Assembly: GCA_011369445.1 (NCBI GenBank)
Contig: DRQF01000122.1
Span: 1 to 47,810, forward strand
Direction of reading: 5' to 3'
DNA: 47,810 nucleotides
Source of the DNA: Planctomycetota bacterium
Lineage (GTDB): Bacteria > Planctomycetota > GCA-002687715 > DRQF01
Positions 9,597 through 18,805 of this stretch are shown here, in pieces. The notes beneath the pieces were generated by a model, which had not been told where the DNA came from, did not search any database, and saw nothing but the letters and a program-made list of their open reading frames with translations. Position 1 is the stretch's first letter. Each line of letters begins with the position of its first letter. A program made the position numbers and the translations under genes.

Positions 9597-10609
9597 TGGG
9601 CGTCATCCTCCAAAGTTCCGTCCGCCGCGACCGCCGAGACCGCGTCTGGCGCCTCCGACGGGGCGTCTCCCAACCGGACCTTTCCCCCCGTGAGGCGGCG
9701 AAAGACATCCTCCAGGGTCGTCTTCTTCCTCGAGGCTTCGAGAAGTCGGCTCCCGCGCTCGCCGGCCAGACGGGCCAGGGCGCCAACGAGGTCCGCGCCG
9801 TCCCGGCCCTCCACGCGCACTTCGAGCCGCTCTCCGGCACGCACCGTTTCCGAGGCCTGAGCCACCTCTTCGAGCGCGCGAATCTCTTCGATGGTGGGAA
9901 GACCCGCGCCTGTGAAGACCACGTCGTAGGCGGCGTCCTCCGCATATCGCGCCTCGAGTTCCGACGGGGATCCGTTGGCCACGATGCGCCCCTCGTCTAC
10001 GACGATGACGCGGGCGCAGGTCGCCTCCACTTCGGAGAGGATGTGACTCGAGAGGAGAACGGTGTTCTTGGCACCGATCTCCTTCAGTAGCTCGCGGATC
10101 TCGATGATCTGGTTGGGATCCAATCCGATCGTCGGCTCGTCCAGAATGACGAGCTTCGGATCGTGGACGATGGCCTGTCCCAGCCCCACGCGCTGGCGAT
10201 ACCCTTTCGACAGTGTCTTGATGAGCTTGTTCCGTTTCGGTGCCAGGCTGCAGACGGAGATGACGTACTCCAGACGCTCCTTCCGCCGACGACCGTCGAG
10301 GCCCCGCATGCCGGCCATGAAATTCAGGTACTCCTCCACGGTCATGTCCCCGTACAAAGGTGCGTGCTCGGGGAGGTATCCGATCTCCTCTCGAACCGCG
10401 AGGGAATCCGAGACGACGTCGTGTCCGGCCACGGTCACCTCCCCTCCGCTCATCGCCATGTAGCCGGTGATGATCTTCATGGTCGTCGTCTTGCCCGCAC
10501 CATTCGGACCGAGGAACCCCACGATCTCCTCGCGAGCGACGTCGAAACTGATCCCCCTGACCGCGTGGAACGGGCCGTAGAACTTGTGCAGATCACGGAC
10601 GCTCAACAT
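9593..10609 (-). CDS. ABC transporter ATP-binding protein (GldA-like)
   Basis: Walker A GPNGAGKTT, signature LSKGYRQRVGLGQA, Walker B LVILDEPTIGLDP. Confidence 0.95.
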   Translation of the reverse strand: MLSVRDLHKFYGPFHAVRGISFDVAREEIVGFLGPNGAGKTTTMKIITGYMAMSGGEVTVAGHDVVSDSLAVREEIGYLPEHAPLYGDMTVEEYLNFMAGMRGLDGRRRKERLEYVISVCSLAPKRNKLIKTLSKGYRQRVGLGQAIVHDPKLVILDEPTIGLDPNQIIEIRELLKEIGAKNTVLLSSHILSEVEATCARVIVVDEGRIVANGSPSELEARYAEDAAYDVVFTGAGLPTIEEIRALEEVAQASETVRAGERLEVRVEGRDGADLVGALARLAGERGSRLLEASRKKTTLEDVFRRLTGGKVRLGDAPSEAPDAVSAVAADGTLEDDAQ

Positions 10610-10624
10610 GCGTTTTCTCCTCCA

Positions 10625-10912
10625 TCAACTCGTGGGTGCGATCCTGAAGGGGCCGATCGGCCCCGCCGCGTCCTCGGCACACTCCACGTCCACCGCATCG
10701 ACACGGGCGTGGGGAGGGCCCTCCCTGATCCTTTCGAGCAAGCTATCCACGGCCTCGGGCTCACCGACGAGCAAACATTCCACGGTTCCATCTGCGCGGT
10801 TTCGTACCCATCCTTCGACACCGAGGGCCTGTGCATTCTCTCGGACGAACCAACGGAATCCTACGCCCTGAACGCGTCCGGTTGCAACCACTCGAAGACG
10901 CCGACTTCCCAT
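10625..10912 (-). CDS. Acylphosphatase
   Basis: 95 aa; VVATGRVQGVGFRWFVRENAQALGVEGWVRNRADGTVE signature. Confidence 0.95.
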   Translation of the reverse strand: MGSRRLRVVATGRVQGVGFRWFVRENAQALGVEGWVRNRADGTVECLLVGEPEAVDSLLERIREGPPHARVDAVDVECAEDAAGPIGPFRIAPTS

Positions 10913-10913
10913 C

Positions 10914-12149
10914 TCAGCGGAAGGCGCTCACCCGCCCCTTGCCGTCGCAGATGTAGACCAGACCGTCGATGAGCACGGGGCTACTCCAGGACGCCGCCCC
11001 GTAGTTGGCCTCCCACGCCAGCTCGCCGTTCTCCAATCTGATCGCAAAGATTCGCCCGTCTCCATTGGATGCGTAGACCAATTCCTTGCCCACGCAAGGT
11101 GACGCCACGCCGGGCTTCTCCATGTTGTACCGCCATTTCTCCTCGCCGGTGATCGCATCGAAGCAAAACAGCAGGCGGTTGATGATCACCATCACCTGGC
11201 GCTTCCAAACGCCGATCCCCTGCTGGTGCTGGGCGGTACACGGCTGGTGCCATCGGACATTCCCGCGGAGGAGGTCGACGGACATGAACTTTCGACCCGT
11301 GGCGCAAAAATAGGCGCTGCCGAAGGCGATGGCGGGCGATCCGGTGGAGCGATAGCCGATCTCGAAGGCGGCGATCAGCTTGCCCGTTTCCAGGTCGACT
11401 TTGCGGAGAAACTTGTCGTGGGCCGGGAAGATGACTTGGCCGCCTCGCGTGACGGCGGCCGAGGACCCCACAAAGTCGCCGGTCTCGAACTTCCAGATGG
11501 TCTTGCCGTTGGAGGGATCGAGGCAGTAGAGGTTGCGATCATTGCAGCCGATGAGCAGCTTGCCCTTGGCCAGACGTGGGGACGAGTAGACATCGTTGGG
11601 AAACTCCCTCTCCCACGCCACCGATCCGTCTGCGACGTTGAAGGCCGTGAGGATTCCCTGCTGCGTGGCTATGTACAGGTGCTCGTCGTCGACACAGGGG
11701 TTGCTGAACGAATAGACCTGCTCGGCCTTCACCGCGGTTCCATCGAGAGCAGGCGCCAAATCCGAAGGGGGCTTCGCCTTCTTCTCCTTGGGTTTCGGAT
11801 TCTTGGAAACGCGCTCCTCGGTGCTCCACACGAGCTTCCCCGTACGGTGATCCACGGCATAGGCCGAACCGCCCCAGTCGCCGAAGTACATCACTCCCTT
11901 GCGAAAACAGGGGGTGACGGTCACCCGATTCCCCGCCAGGAAGGACCAAACGCGCTCACCCTTGACCGCGTCCGTCGGGCTGGGAGAGCGCCCCGTGTTC
12001 TTGAGATCACCGCGCCACATGGGCCAGTCGTCGGCCGCCCGCTCGGACTGGGCGGACACGCCGTTCACCTGGACCACGAAGATCAAGACAAAAAGAGGGA
12101 GCCATCGGAGATCATTGCGGATCGGAATGGATCGAGCACACCTGACCAT
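10914..12149 (-). CDS. PQQ-binding-like beta-propeller repeat protein (secreted)
   Basis: Signal peptide, repeated blades of the W-x-F-x-TG type (YAVDHRTGKLVWST, YCLDPSNGKTIWKFETG, FAIRLENGELAWEANYG). Confidence 0.9.
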   Translation of the reverse strand: MVRCARSIPIRNDLRWLPLFVLIFVVQVNGVSAQSERAADDWPMWRGDLKNTGRSPSPTDAVKGERVWSFLAGNRVTVTPCFRKGVMYFGDWGGSAYAVDHRTGKLVWSTEERVSKNPKPKEKKAKPPSDLAPALDGTAVKAEQVYSFSNPCVDDEHLYIATQQGILTAFNVADGSVAWEREFPNDVYSSPRLAKGKLLIGCNDRNLYCLDPSNGKTIWKFETGDFVGSSAAVTRGGQVIFPAHDKFLRKVDLETGKLIAAFEIGYRSTGSPAIAFGSAYFCATGRKFMSVDLLRGNVRWHQPCTAQHQQGIGVWKRQVMVIINRLLFCFDAITGEEKWRYNMEKPGVASPCVGKELVYASNGDGRIFAIRLENGELAWEANYGAASWSSPVLIDGLVYICDGKGRVSAFR

Positions 12150-12396
12150 GAATGCGTTCCTTCAATCTCAAGGGACCGTCAACGGACCGAGTGTAACCCG
12201 GCCCTTCCCCGACTTCGAATCCGAGGGGAGCGAAAGCCCGGGCCCTCCAGAGTGACCCTCAGCGGGTGAACTCGTCGCTGGATCTTCATCCGGTCAGGAT
12301 GGGGGAAGGGAGCGGTCTGAGACCGCCGGCAGGAGGAGAATCGACGGGAGCGGCGTGAGCGCACCGATCCTCCCGATCTCGGTGGGGCCGCCCCCC

Positions 12397-12780
12397 CTAT
12401 CCGTCGTAGACGGGGAGCAGGAACGCGAGAACGAAGTAGGCAATGAGGCCGGGAACGATTCCCGTGAAGATGACCAACAGGACCACGAGGAAGCGAAAGG
12501 TATCCCGCTCCATGTTGGCGGCGTCCGCAAGACCGCCCAGAACACCCGCGATCTCCTTACCTTCATTGATCTTGTAGAAACGAGGCTTGTCGACCTCGGC
12601 TTGCTTGACGGCCTTCTCCACGCACGAGCGGCAGGCAGGATAGCCGGCCAGATCGATGAGTTGGTCCACGTCGAAGGCGTCGTCGCAGAGGGAGCAGTGG
12701 GCTGCTCGAGCTGAATTCACCGGCATGGCCAAGTCCTTCTCGGAGAGCAACTGAGTCGACATGGTAACCCATTCGGCCAA
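12397..12780 (-). CDS. PspC-domain protein with N-terminal zinc-ribbon-like domain
   Basis: CSLCDDAF...CRSC cysteine pairs then FYKINEGKEIAGVLGGLADAANMERDTFRFLVVLLVIFTGIVPGLIAYFVLAFLLP. Confidence 0.8.
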   Translation of the reverse strand: MAEWVTMSTQLLSEKDLAMPVNSARAAHCSLCDDAFDVDQLIDLAGYPACRSCVEKAVKQAEVDKPRFYKINEGKEIAGVLGGLADAANMERDTFRFLVVLLVIFTGIVPGLIAYFVLAFLLPVYDG

Positions 12781-12825
12781 CCCGGGGAGAGATTTTCGAA
12801 TCCTCCTCGGCTGACGTCGCGGCGC

Positions 12826-14634
12826 TCAGAGCCGTGGCCGCACGAGGACGACTTCGATCTCGCCCGCGCGGATCCCGGAGGGACAGGCGCCCAGAACATT
12901 CCACTTCCCGAGGCGCACAGTGGCGTGACCGCCCAGCTGGCGCAGGGTCGTCTGTGGCAATTCCGTCCCCACTTCCACCAACCCCGCCCCCTCGAAGGTC
13001 GGCGGCAGCCCGGCCGCCCCACCGGACAGTCGGCAGTCGTACTGGAGCATGACGCTCTCGCCTCGAAGCCGCAAAGGTGCCAAACGAATCGCCACGCCGC
13101 GAAAACGCACGCCCGGAATCGGCGCGAGGATGTCCGCACCCTGGGCGATCTCGACGGCGTTGTCGCGAATATAAGAGGATTCCCTGCCGGCGATGAAGTC
13201 GATCACCCCGCCGGGCTCCATGACCGACACGCCGTGAAAGCGCCGAAAAGCGTCCGGGGAGCGGAGGATGGTTCGGGCCGCTCGGTCACCCTCCCGGGCC
13301 GCAGCGGCGTAGACGTCCTGGGGAAGGGAGACGATGAGGACCTCCCAGCCAAGCGCCTTGGCCTTGACGTCCGTCAGCCCCCGAAGGAACCGTCGCACGG
13401 CCCGGTTTTGCTCCGGGCTCGTCAACAGCCAGAGCCAGTCGGACGTGGCTTCGAGGTCATAGAGGTTGGCCCCCCACCACTCGGGCCGGACCGATCTGCG
13501 AATGAAGTCGCCCAACTCCTCTTCGCTTATGAATCGATGACCGCTCTCATAGGGCGCCACCGCAGTGGGAATATCGCCATCCATCGCACGTTTGTCTCCC
13601 CAGGCCGCTCCCAGACTCACGGGAGGCATGACGAGGTAGGGCAGACAAAGATCACTCAACGGAAAAAGATCGACCGAGGGAATCGGCATCGGACCTTGGG
13701 GGGGAGAAGTCGCCCGTCGCGCACGGATCGCAAGGACCCGCGAGGAGTCCTCGCCGCCCAGGACGCATCCGACGACCAGAGCCTCACCGTCATCGAGGCG
13801 CCCGGATCCAGAAAAACGGGAGGTGCGCATCGACGGCAATTGCATCTTGCCCGTGCTGCGTGAGACGAAGTCCCTCGTAGCGAAGTCCTCGTCGATGCCT
13901 CCTTGAACTCTCAAGACGATCTTACCGTCGGCGCTGATGAGGGGGCGCACCGTGAGGTCGAGACCTTCGAACACGGTGAGAGTCGTGGGATCCACCGCCT
14001 CCGCCTCCTGGGCCACTTCCACGTCCACGATGCCGACGAAGGGTTTGCGAACCCCGGATTGGAGCCTCACCCTCAGCCCGGGAATCGTCGAAGCCCTGAG
14101 AACCCCATCCAGCACAGCGCCCTGGTCCTTTCCGGTCAAAAGGGCGTCCACTCGAGCCGCGGGCAACACAGGGCCGTTCGCGAGGAGGCCAACGAGTTCC
14201 GCCGGGCCCAACCGGAGGATCAGCGCCTCGAGGGCGATGGGCTCGCGTACCCGTAGAGTCATGCTCTCCAGCAGACTGCCGATCTTCTTCAGAACATCCG
14301 GCTTCTGGGAGACGACCAGGTGCCTTCCGTCCTCCAGCAGGCGCAGAGTGACCCCTTCCGAGTTCCAACTTTCCTCCGGGATTCCGTCGCGAATGATGGC
14401 GAGTAAGGCCTCAGGGCGTACGAGCATGCGAGGGTCGAGGCTCTCCCCGGACCGATCATTCGAGAAACGTTGGTAGTAGGCCGTCCAGATCGGGAGCCCC
14501 CAGAAACCGATCGGCGCATCCGAAACCGGCGAAATGAGAGGCGAAACGTCGAAGATACGGGTCTGCAGACCTCCTTGTCCGAAGGAGGTCGACGCCAGCA
14601 AGAAAAGCAGGAGGAATCGGTTCATGGAATTCAA
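12826..14634 (-). CDS. Secreted protein with secretin-like modules (internally duplicated)
   Basis: Signal peptide MNSMNRFLLLFLLASTSFGQ; GLDLTVRPLISADGKIVLRVQGGID secretin-like beta pattern; two similar halves. Confidence 0.5.
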   Translation of the reverse strand: MNSMNRFLLLFLLASTSFGQGGLQTRIFDVSPLISPVSDAPIGFWGLPIWTAYYQRFSNDRSGESLDPRMLVRPEALLAIIRDGIPEESWNSEGVTLRLLEDGRHLVVSQKPDVLKKIGSLLESMTLRVREPIALEALILRLGPAELVGLLANGPVLPAARVDALLTGKDQGAVLDGVLRASTIPGLRVRLQSGVRKPFVGIVDVEVAQEAEAVDPTTLTVFEGLDLTVRPLISADGKIVLRVQGGIDEDFATRDFVSRSTGKMQLPSMRTSRFSGSGRLDDGEALVVGCVLGGEDSSRVLAIRARRATSPPQGPMPIPSVDLFPLSDLCLPYLVMPPVSLGAAWGDKRAMDGDIPTAVAPYESGHRFISEEELGDFIRRSVRPEWWGANLYDLEATSDWLWLLTSPEQNRAVRRFLRGLTDVKAKALGWEVLIVSLPQDVYAAAAREGDRAARTILRSPDAFRRFHGVSVMEPGGVIDFIAGRESSYIRDNAVEIAQGADILAPIPGVRFRGVAIRLAPLRLRGESVMLQYDCRLSGGAAGLPPTFEGAGLVEVGTELPQTTLRQLGGHATVRLGKWNVLGACPSGIRAGEIEVVLVRPRL

Positions 14635-16235
14635 CTTCTCGTCAAAGAGTCGGGTTGGGCGGGCATGCCGCTAGGCCGTCGCAGGAAGACAAACCCCTGC
14701 CAAGCGCGCCGCAATCGCTTGGGAGCCAGACGAATCAGACGCGCCCGAGCCCGGTGCCGTACGCGTCCGTCGACATCATCGGCGAGTCGTCCCAAAACGT
14801 CCACGGCCTCGATTCCACCCACGTCGGCGATCACATCCACAAGCAGCCACCGGATGTCGTCGCGGTCGAGCAGCCCGTAGAGCTCGGGCAACAGCTTTTT
14901 GGAAGCGGAATACCGCAGGGCGCACACATACTGCATCTGGTAGGGGTCGTTGCCCGCCTTGATCCGCTTCAGGTAAAGGGCCGCTCCCTCGTCACCGAAT
15001 CGGCGAATCGCCCGACCGAGCATTTTCAACTGACGGCCGGGGCGCGCCCAATCGCTCAGCCGAATCCGGCGTGGCAAAAGCAGAGCGGCCTTCGCGCCCC
15101 CGATGCGGCCGAGCGCCTCCGTGGTCGCCACAAGGAATCTTCCCTCGAGAAAGAACCTCTCGAGCTGCGGCAAGCTCTCCTTGTCGCGGAGAATCCCCAA
15201 CAATTCGATGGCCCGCTCTCTGTCCTTCTGCCGGGTCGCGCCTCCGAAGGCGAGGCTGCGGAGATGGGGAACGACGTCCGAGCGGGAGCTGATCGCGACC
15301 ACAAGACTCTCTTCCTGGCGCCCACCCACCCAGAGGTCGACAAGAACCTTCGCCCCCGCCGTCGAGCGCGCAAGATGCACGACCGCTCGCCGAAAGGCCT
15401 CCCCTTCGAGACGGCTCAATTGCTCCTCGAGCCGAATAAGGTCGCGTCGCTTTCCGAGCTTCATCCAGTGATCGATGGCCGAATCGACGGGATAGCCCGC
15501 GGCGATAGCCGGTCCGAGCAGCCCACGAACGGCGTCCACGTCGAGATCGGCGAGGACGTCCAGAGCGCGAAACCGTTCTTCGGCGGAGCGCGTGGTGTCC
15601 TGAACGAGATCGCGCAAGGCTCCGAGATAGTGCCTTTGATCCCGATTCCGTATCGCGGCCAGCACCGCCGGGAGGGCGGGCGTTCCCCGGCCTCCTCTGA
15701 TCCAACCGATCAGAGTTCTCGAGAGTGAACTGCCACAGGAGCGCAGACGGCGTTCGAAACCGATAAGACGCGGACGGATCTCGTCGTCATCAGGATGACC
15801 CTCCAGCCACTGGGCCAGTTCGCGCTCGACCGACGCCAATTCGGCGCTCGAATCCATGGCCGCGCCCACCGTGATCGAAGACCCCGGCGGATTCGGCGAC
15901 GTCTCGGCACGTCGGAGCCAGAGGGCTCCTCCCAGAGTCAGCAGAAAGCCGGCGACCAAAGCCGCAGCGGGGCGCACGAGCGACCTGGCCCTGCGCATCT
16001 CCTCACCCGTGGACATCCGGGCCAGGAGTCGAGCGTGGAACCTCTCTTCGTAGTTGCTTTCAAGAGGCGGCCCGATGTCCTTCTCGAGACCGTGGGCGAG
16101 GCGGCGATAGGCATGGACCCGGCTGCGGCATTCGAAGCAGGAATGCACGTGCTCCCGAAGGAGCTTCGCGCTCTGTTCGGAGAGTTCGCCGTCCATCCAG
16201 GCGGAGAGTTCGAGAGGTTCCGGGCAAGCCATCAT
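14631..16235 (-). CDS. Anti-sigma factor-like protein: zf-HC2, TM, HEAT-like repeat ectodomain
   Basis: CPEPLELSAWMDGELSEQSAKLLREHVHSCFECRSR (zinc-binding anti-sigma motif); TM VRPAAALVAGFLLTLGGALWL; repeat-like helices; start ATG at 16235 overlaps the sigma-factor stop (ATGA). Confidence 0.75.
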   Translation of the reverse strand: MMACPEPLELSAWMDGELSEQSAKLLREHVHSCFECRSRVHAYRRLAHGLEKDIGPPLESNYEERFHARLLARMSTGEEMRRARSLVRPAAALVAGFLLTLGGALWLRRAETSPNPPGSSITVGAAMDSSAELASVERELAQWLEGHPDDDEIRPRLIGFERRLRSCGSSLSRTLIGWIRGGRGTPALPAVLAAIRNRDQRHYLGALRDLVQDTTRSAEERFRALDVLADLDVDAVRGLLGPAIAAGYPVDSAIDHWMKLGKRRDLIRLEEQLSRLEGEAFRRAVVHLARSTAGAKVLVDLWVGGRQEESLVVAISSRSDVVPHLRSLAFGGATRQKDRERAIELLGILRDKESLPQLERFFLEGRFLVATTEALGRIGGAKAALLLPRRIRLSDWARPGRQLKMLGRAIRRFGDEGAALYLKRIKAGNDPYQMQYVCALRYSASKKLLPELYGLLDRDDIRWLLVDVIADVGGIEAVDVLGRLADDVDGRVRHRARARLIRLAPKRLRRAWQGFVFLRRPSGMPAQPDSLTRS

Positions 16236-16828
16236 GATTCCATGAACCGCTCCACCTTGCGGCGGAGCTTCTCCCGAGCATGAAACAAATTGACCTTCAC
16301 CGCCTCGGGCGAGATTCCCAAGGCGTGAGCGATTTCGGCGTAGTCGAAGCCCGCCATGGCATGCATGAGCAAAACGGTGCGCTGTCGCTCGGGGAGTTCC
16401 CGAGTCCATGCCTGAATCCGCTCCTGCAGCTCATCGGCCATGAGCCTCGGCCCGGGCCGGTCCTCGTCGCGAGCCTGGGGCCCGTCGATGGGCAACTCGG
16501 CCATGGAACGGGCGCGACGACGCCCCGCCGGACGCAGCCAGTCGTTGAAATGTCGGGCGGCGATCCGATAGAGCCACCGCCGCGCAGCTTGGGGGTCGCG
16601 GAGGCTGTCCAGGGCCCGGTAGGCCTTCACGAAGACATCTTGGGCCAGCTCTTCGGCGTCATGGTGATTGCCGCACAGCCTCTCCAGAAAACGCCGGATT
16701 TCTCGGGCGTGGAGATTGACGAGCAGATCGAAGCGAACCCGCCGGTCCGTTTCGGGGTCGGCAACCTTTCGCTGCTTCAGTTGTCTTTCGATCCACCGCA
16801 TGGCGGCCCTCGTGACTTCGCTTTGCAC
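16232..16828 (-). CDS. ECF RNA polymerase sigma factor (sigma-70 family)
   Basis: HHDAEELAQDVFVKAYRALDSLRDPQAARRWLYRIAARHFNDWLR (region 2) and LPERQRTVLLMHAMAGFDYAEIAHALGISPEAVKVNLFHAREKLRR (region 4). Confidence 0.95.
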   Translation of the reverse strand: MQSEVTRAAMRWIERQLKQRKVADPETDRRVRFDLLVNLHAREIRRFLERLCGNHHDAEELAQDVFVKAYRALDSLRDPQAARRWLYRIAARHFNDWLRPAGRRRARSMAELPIDGPQARDEDRPGPRLMADELQERIQAWTRELPERQRTVLLMHAMAGFDYAEIAHALGISPEAVKVNLFHAREKLRRKVERFMES

Positions 16829-16874
16829 CCCCTGGAACCATTATCCACGACGGGCGTGGATCGGTTCAGTAAAG

Positions 16875-16902
16875 AAAAATGCCGAAATCGCGGTCATTTC
16901 GG
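16875..16902 (-). terminator. Rho-independent terminator candidate
   Basis: Minus strand CCGAAAT-GACCGCG-ATTTCGG followed by CATTTTTCTTT; directly downstream of the deacetylase stop at 16917. Confidence 0.65.
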
Positions 16903-16916
16903 GCCAAGGGGGGGGC

Positions 16917-17819
16917 TCAGCCCGGCCTTTCCCCTTCGTAGGACACTCGCGGAAGGTCCGTGGCAGCCCCCGCGGCCTGCAGGACTTGGCCCACCGTGCC
17001 AAAACGAAAATCATCGAGAAGCCTGGTGAATCGCCGCTCCGTCCGTCCCAGGTTGACGTAGTGCCGGAAACGGCCCGTGGCTCCCGTGTGTTCCCTCAAC
17101 CGCGGCTGGCCCGGATCCAGCTCCCACGGATGGAGGTAGAAGACGAAACTCTCGCCCCTCCTCTCGTGTCCCTGAAGGGCTTTTCGCGTCAACCGGTAGG
17201 GCATCAGACGAAACCAACCCCCTCCGCAAACCGTCAGGGGCGCGCCCAACAGACGGCTCGGGCGCAGAGGGAGTTCCACCAGCTCGTCGAAGCCGTCGAC
17301 GAGAATTCTATGAGGCCGGCTCGGAGCCCCTGGCCAGCCATATTCGGGATGACGGACCGGAAAGATGCTGGAATCCCTGAGAATTCCCTCCTCTCGGAGA
17401 ACCGCGAACGCCCAGGACGTCGACGGAGTCAGGCTGAAGCAGGGGGCGCGGTAGAGGTCGGGGCGCAACGCGGTCGCTGTCTCCAGGGCGTCCAGAGAGC
17501 GGCGAAGGTCCTCCCGAAACCCGTCAGGCGTGAGCTTCCAGAGGGGTTGATGGTGGAATCCGTGGCTCCCCACTTCGTGGCCTTCGGCGACGAGACGAGC
17601 TACGGCGGCGGGATACTTGTCCGCAACCCAACCCAGCACGAAGAACGTGGCCTTGATGCCCCGAGCGTCCAAGAGTTCCAAGATACGGTCCAGGTTGCGC
17701 TCGACGCGGCATTCGAAGGTGTCCCAATCCTCCACCTTGATGCTGCCCTGGAACACCCCCACCTGGAAGTAGTCCTCCACATCGATCGTCAGGGCATGGA
17801 GGGGTCGGAAGGACGACAT
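16917..17819 (-). CDS. Polysaccharide deacetylase of the XrtA/PEP-CTERM-associated (DUF3473) type
   Basis: LHALTIDVEDYFQVGVF, EVGSHGFHHQPLWKLTPDGFREDLRRS, FYLHPWELDPGQPR; internal ATG at 17819 chosen. Confidence 0.9.
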   Translation of the reverse strand: MSSFRPLHALTIDVEDYFQVGVFQGSIKVEDWDTFECRVERNLDRILELLDARGIKATFFVLGWVADKYPAAVARLVAEGHEVGSHGFHHQPLWKLTPDGFREDLRRSLDALETATALRPDLYRAPCFSLTPSTSWAFAVLREEGILRDSSIFPVRHPEYGWPGAPSRPHRILVDGFDELVELPLRPSRLLGAPLTVCGGGWFRLMPYRLTRKALQGHERRGESFVFYLHPWELDPGQPRLREHTGATGRFRHYVNLGRTERRFTRLLDDFRFGTVGQVLQAAGAATDLPRVSYEGERPG

Positions 17820-18002
17820 GAAGAATCTCTTTCCAGTGACTCGACCAGCGGAGACCACACGTGCGTGGTCGTTTCATCGACGGCCCAATCTACCAACTCT
17901 GCGGGTCGACGTTCCCACGGATCCTGCCGGGATGGCGCTGGACGACGACGTCGAGAAAGCCGGGAAGGCTCGAGTTCGGATCTCAAACGGGCGTGAGGAA
18001 GC

Positions 18003-18623
18003 TTACTTCGCGCCTCGGCCGGTGAGGCAGCGCACCGTGAGGAAAAGAATGATGACGTCCGTCATCATGCACATCCGCTTGATGTAGAGCAGGTCGTAGG
18101 CGAGCTTCTTGCGGACGTCGCGGAGGGTGGCGTCGTAGCTGTGGTAGACCTGGGCCAAGCCCGTGATTCCCGGCTTCACGAGGAGGCGATCTTCATAGTT
18201 GGGAATCTGACGCCTGAACTGCGCGACGAAGACCGGACGCTCGGGGCGAGGGCCGACCAAGCTCATGTGCCCCATCAAAACGTTGAAGAGTTGCGGGATC
18301 TCGTCCAGATGGGAGAGGCGGAGGAAACGACCGATCCGCGTGACCCGCGGGTCGTTGTCGACGGCCCAGATGGGCCCCGTCTTGCTCTCGGCATCGAGGA
18401 CCATGGTGCGAAGCTTCAGGATGTAAAACGGACGGCCGTATTGGCCGACACGTTGCTGCCGAAAGAACACGGGACCGCGGGAGGTGAGTTTCACGAGGAG
18501 GGCGAGAATGGCCAGAACTGGCAACAAGACGATCAATGCGACCAACGCGAGAACTCGATCCGAGACCTCTTTGAAGAGCATGAAACGATGTTGTCGTGTT
18601 CCGGGCTGTGCAGCCGCCATCAT
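18003..18623 (-). CDS. Sugar transferase (polyprenyl-phosphate glycosyl-1-phosphate transferase, short form)
   Basis: One N-terminal hydrophobic segment; GPVFFRQQRVGQYGRPFYILKLRTM; LSHLDEIPQLFNVLMGHMSLVGPRPE; KPGITGLAQV. Confidence 0.93.
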   Translation of the reverse strand: MMAAAQPGTRQHRFMLFKEVSDRVLALVALIVLLPVLAILALLVKLTSRGPVFFRQQRVGQYGRPFYILKLRTMVLDAESKTGPIWAVDNDPRVTRIGRFLRLSHLDEIPQLFNVLMGHMSLVGPRPERPVFVAQFRRQIPNYEDRLLVKPGITGLAQVYHSYDATLRDVRKKLAYDLLYIKRMCMMTDVIILFLTVRCLTGRGAK

Positions 18624-18668
18624 CCTACCTCACTCACCTTCCACGTCGGAGGAAGCGTGCTTCCCATC

Positions 18669-18768
18669 GTCTCCCATGGAGACATTCAGGCACCGGAGTC
18701 GACGGCTCCGGCCGAGTTGGGTTTGAAGACGTGTCTGGCAACGAAAAGAGTCTCCAGGATGCCCTGGA
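18669..18768 (-). promoter_or_regulatory. Structured 5' leader with three perfect 6-bp hairpins
   Basis: TCCAGG-N4-CCTGGA (18753..18768), CCGGAG-N7-CTCCGG (18693..18711), GTCTCC-N3-GGAGAC (18669..18683), between the candidate promoter and the start codon. Confidence 0.4.
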
Positions 18769-18805
18769 AGTGCTGCACAGTATACACCGCGGCGCATCGG
18801 GATCA

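Noticed and set aside
17853-17870. GACCAC-N6-GTGGTC inverted repeat upstream of the deacetylase start
   Set aside because: Short and isolated; expected by chance in sequence of this composition, no further support
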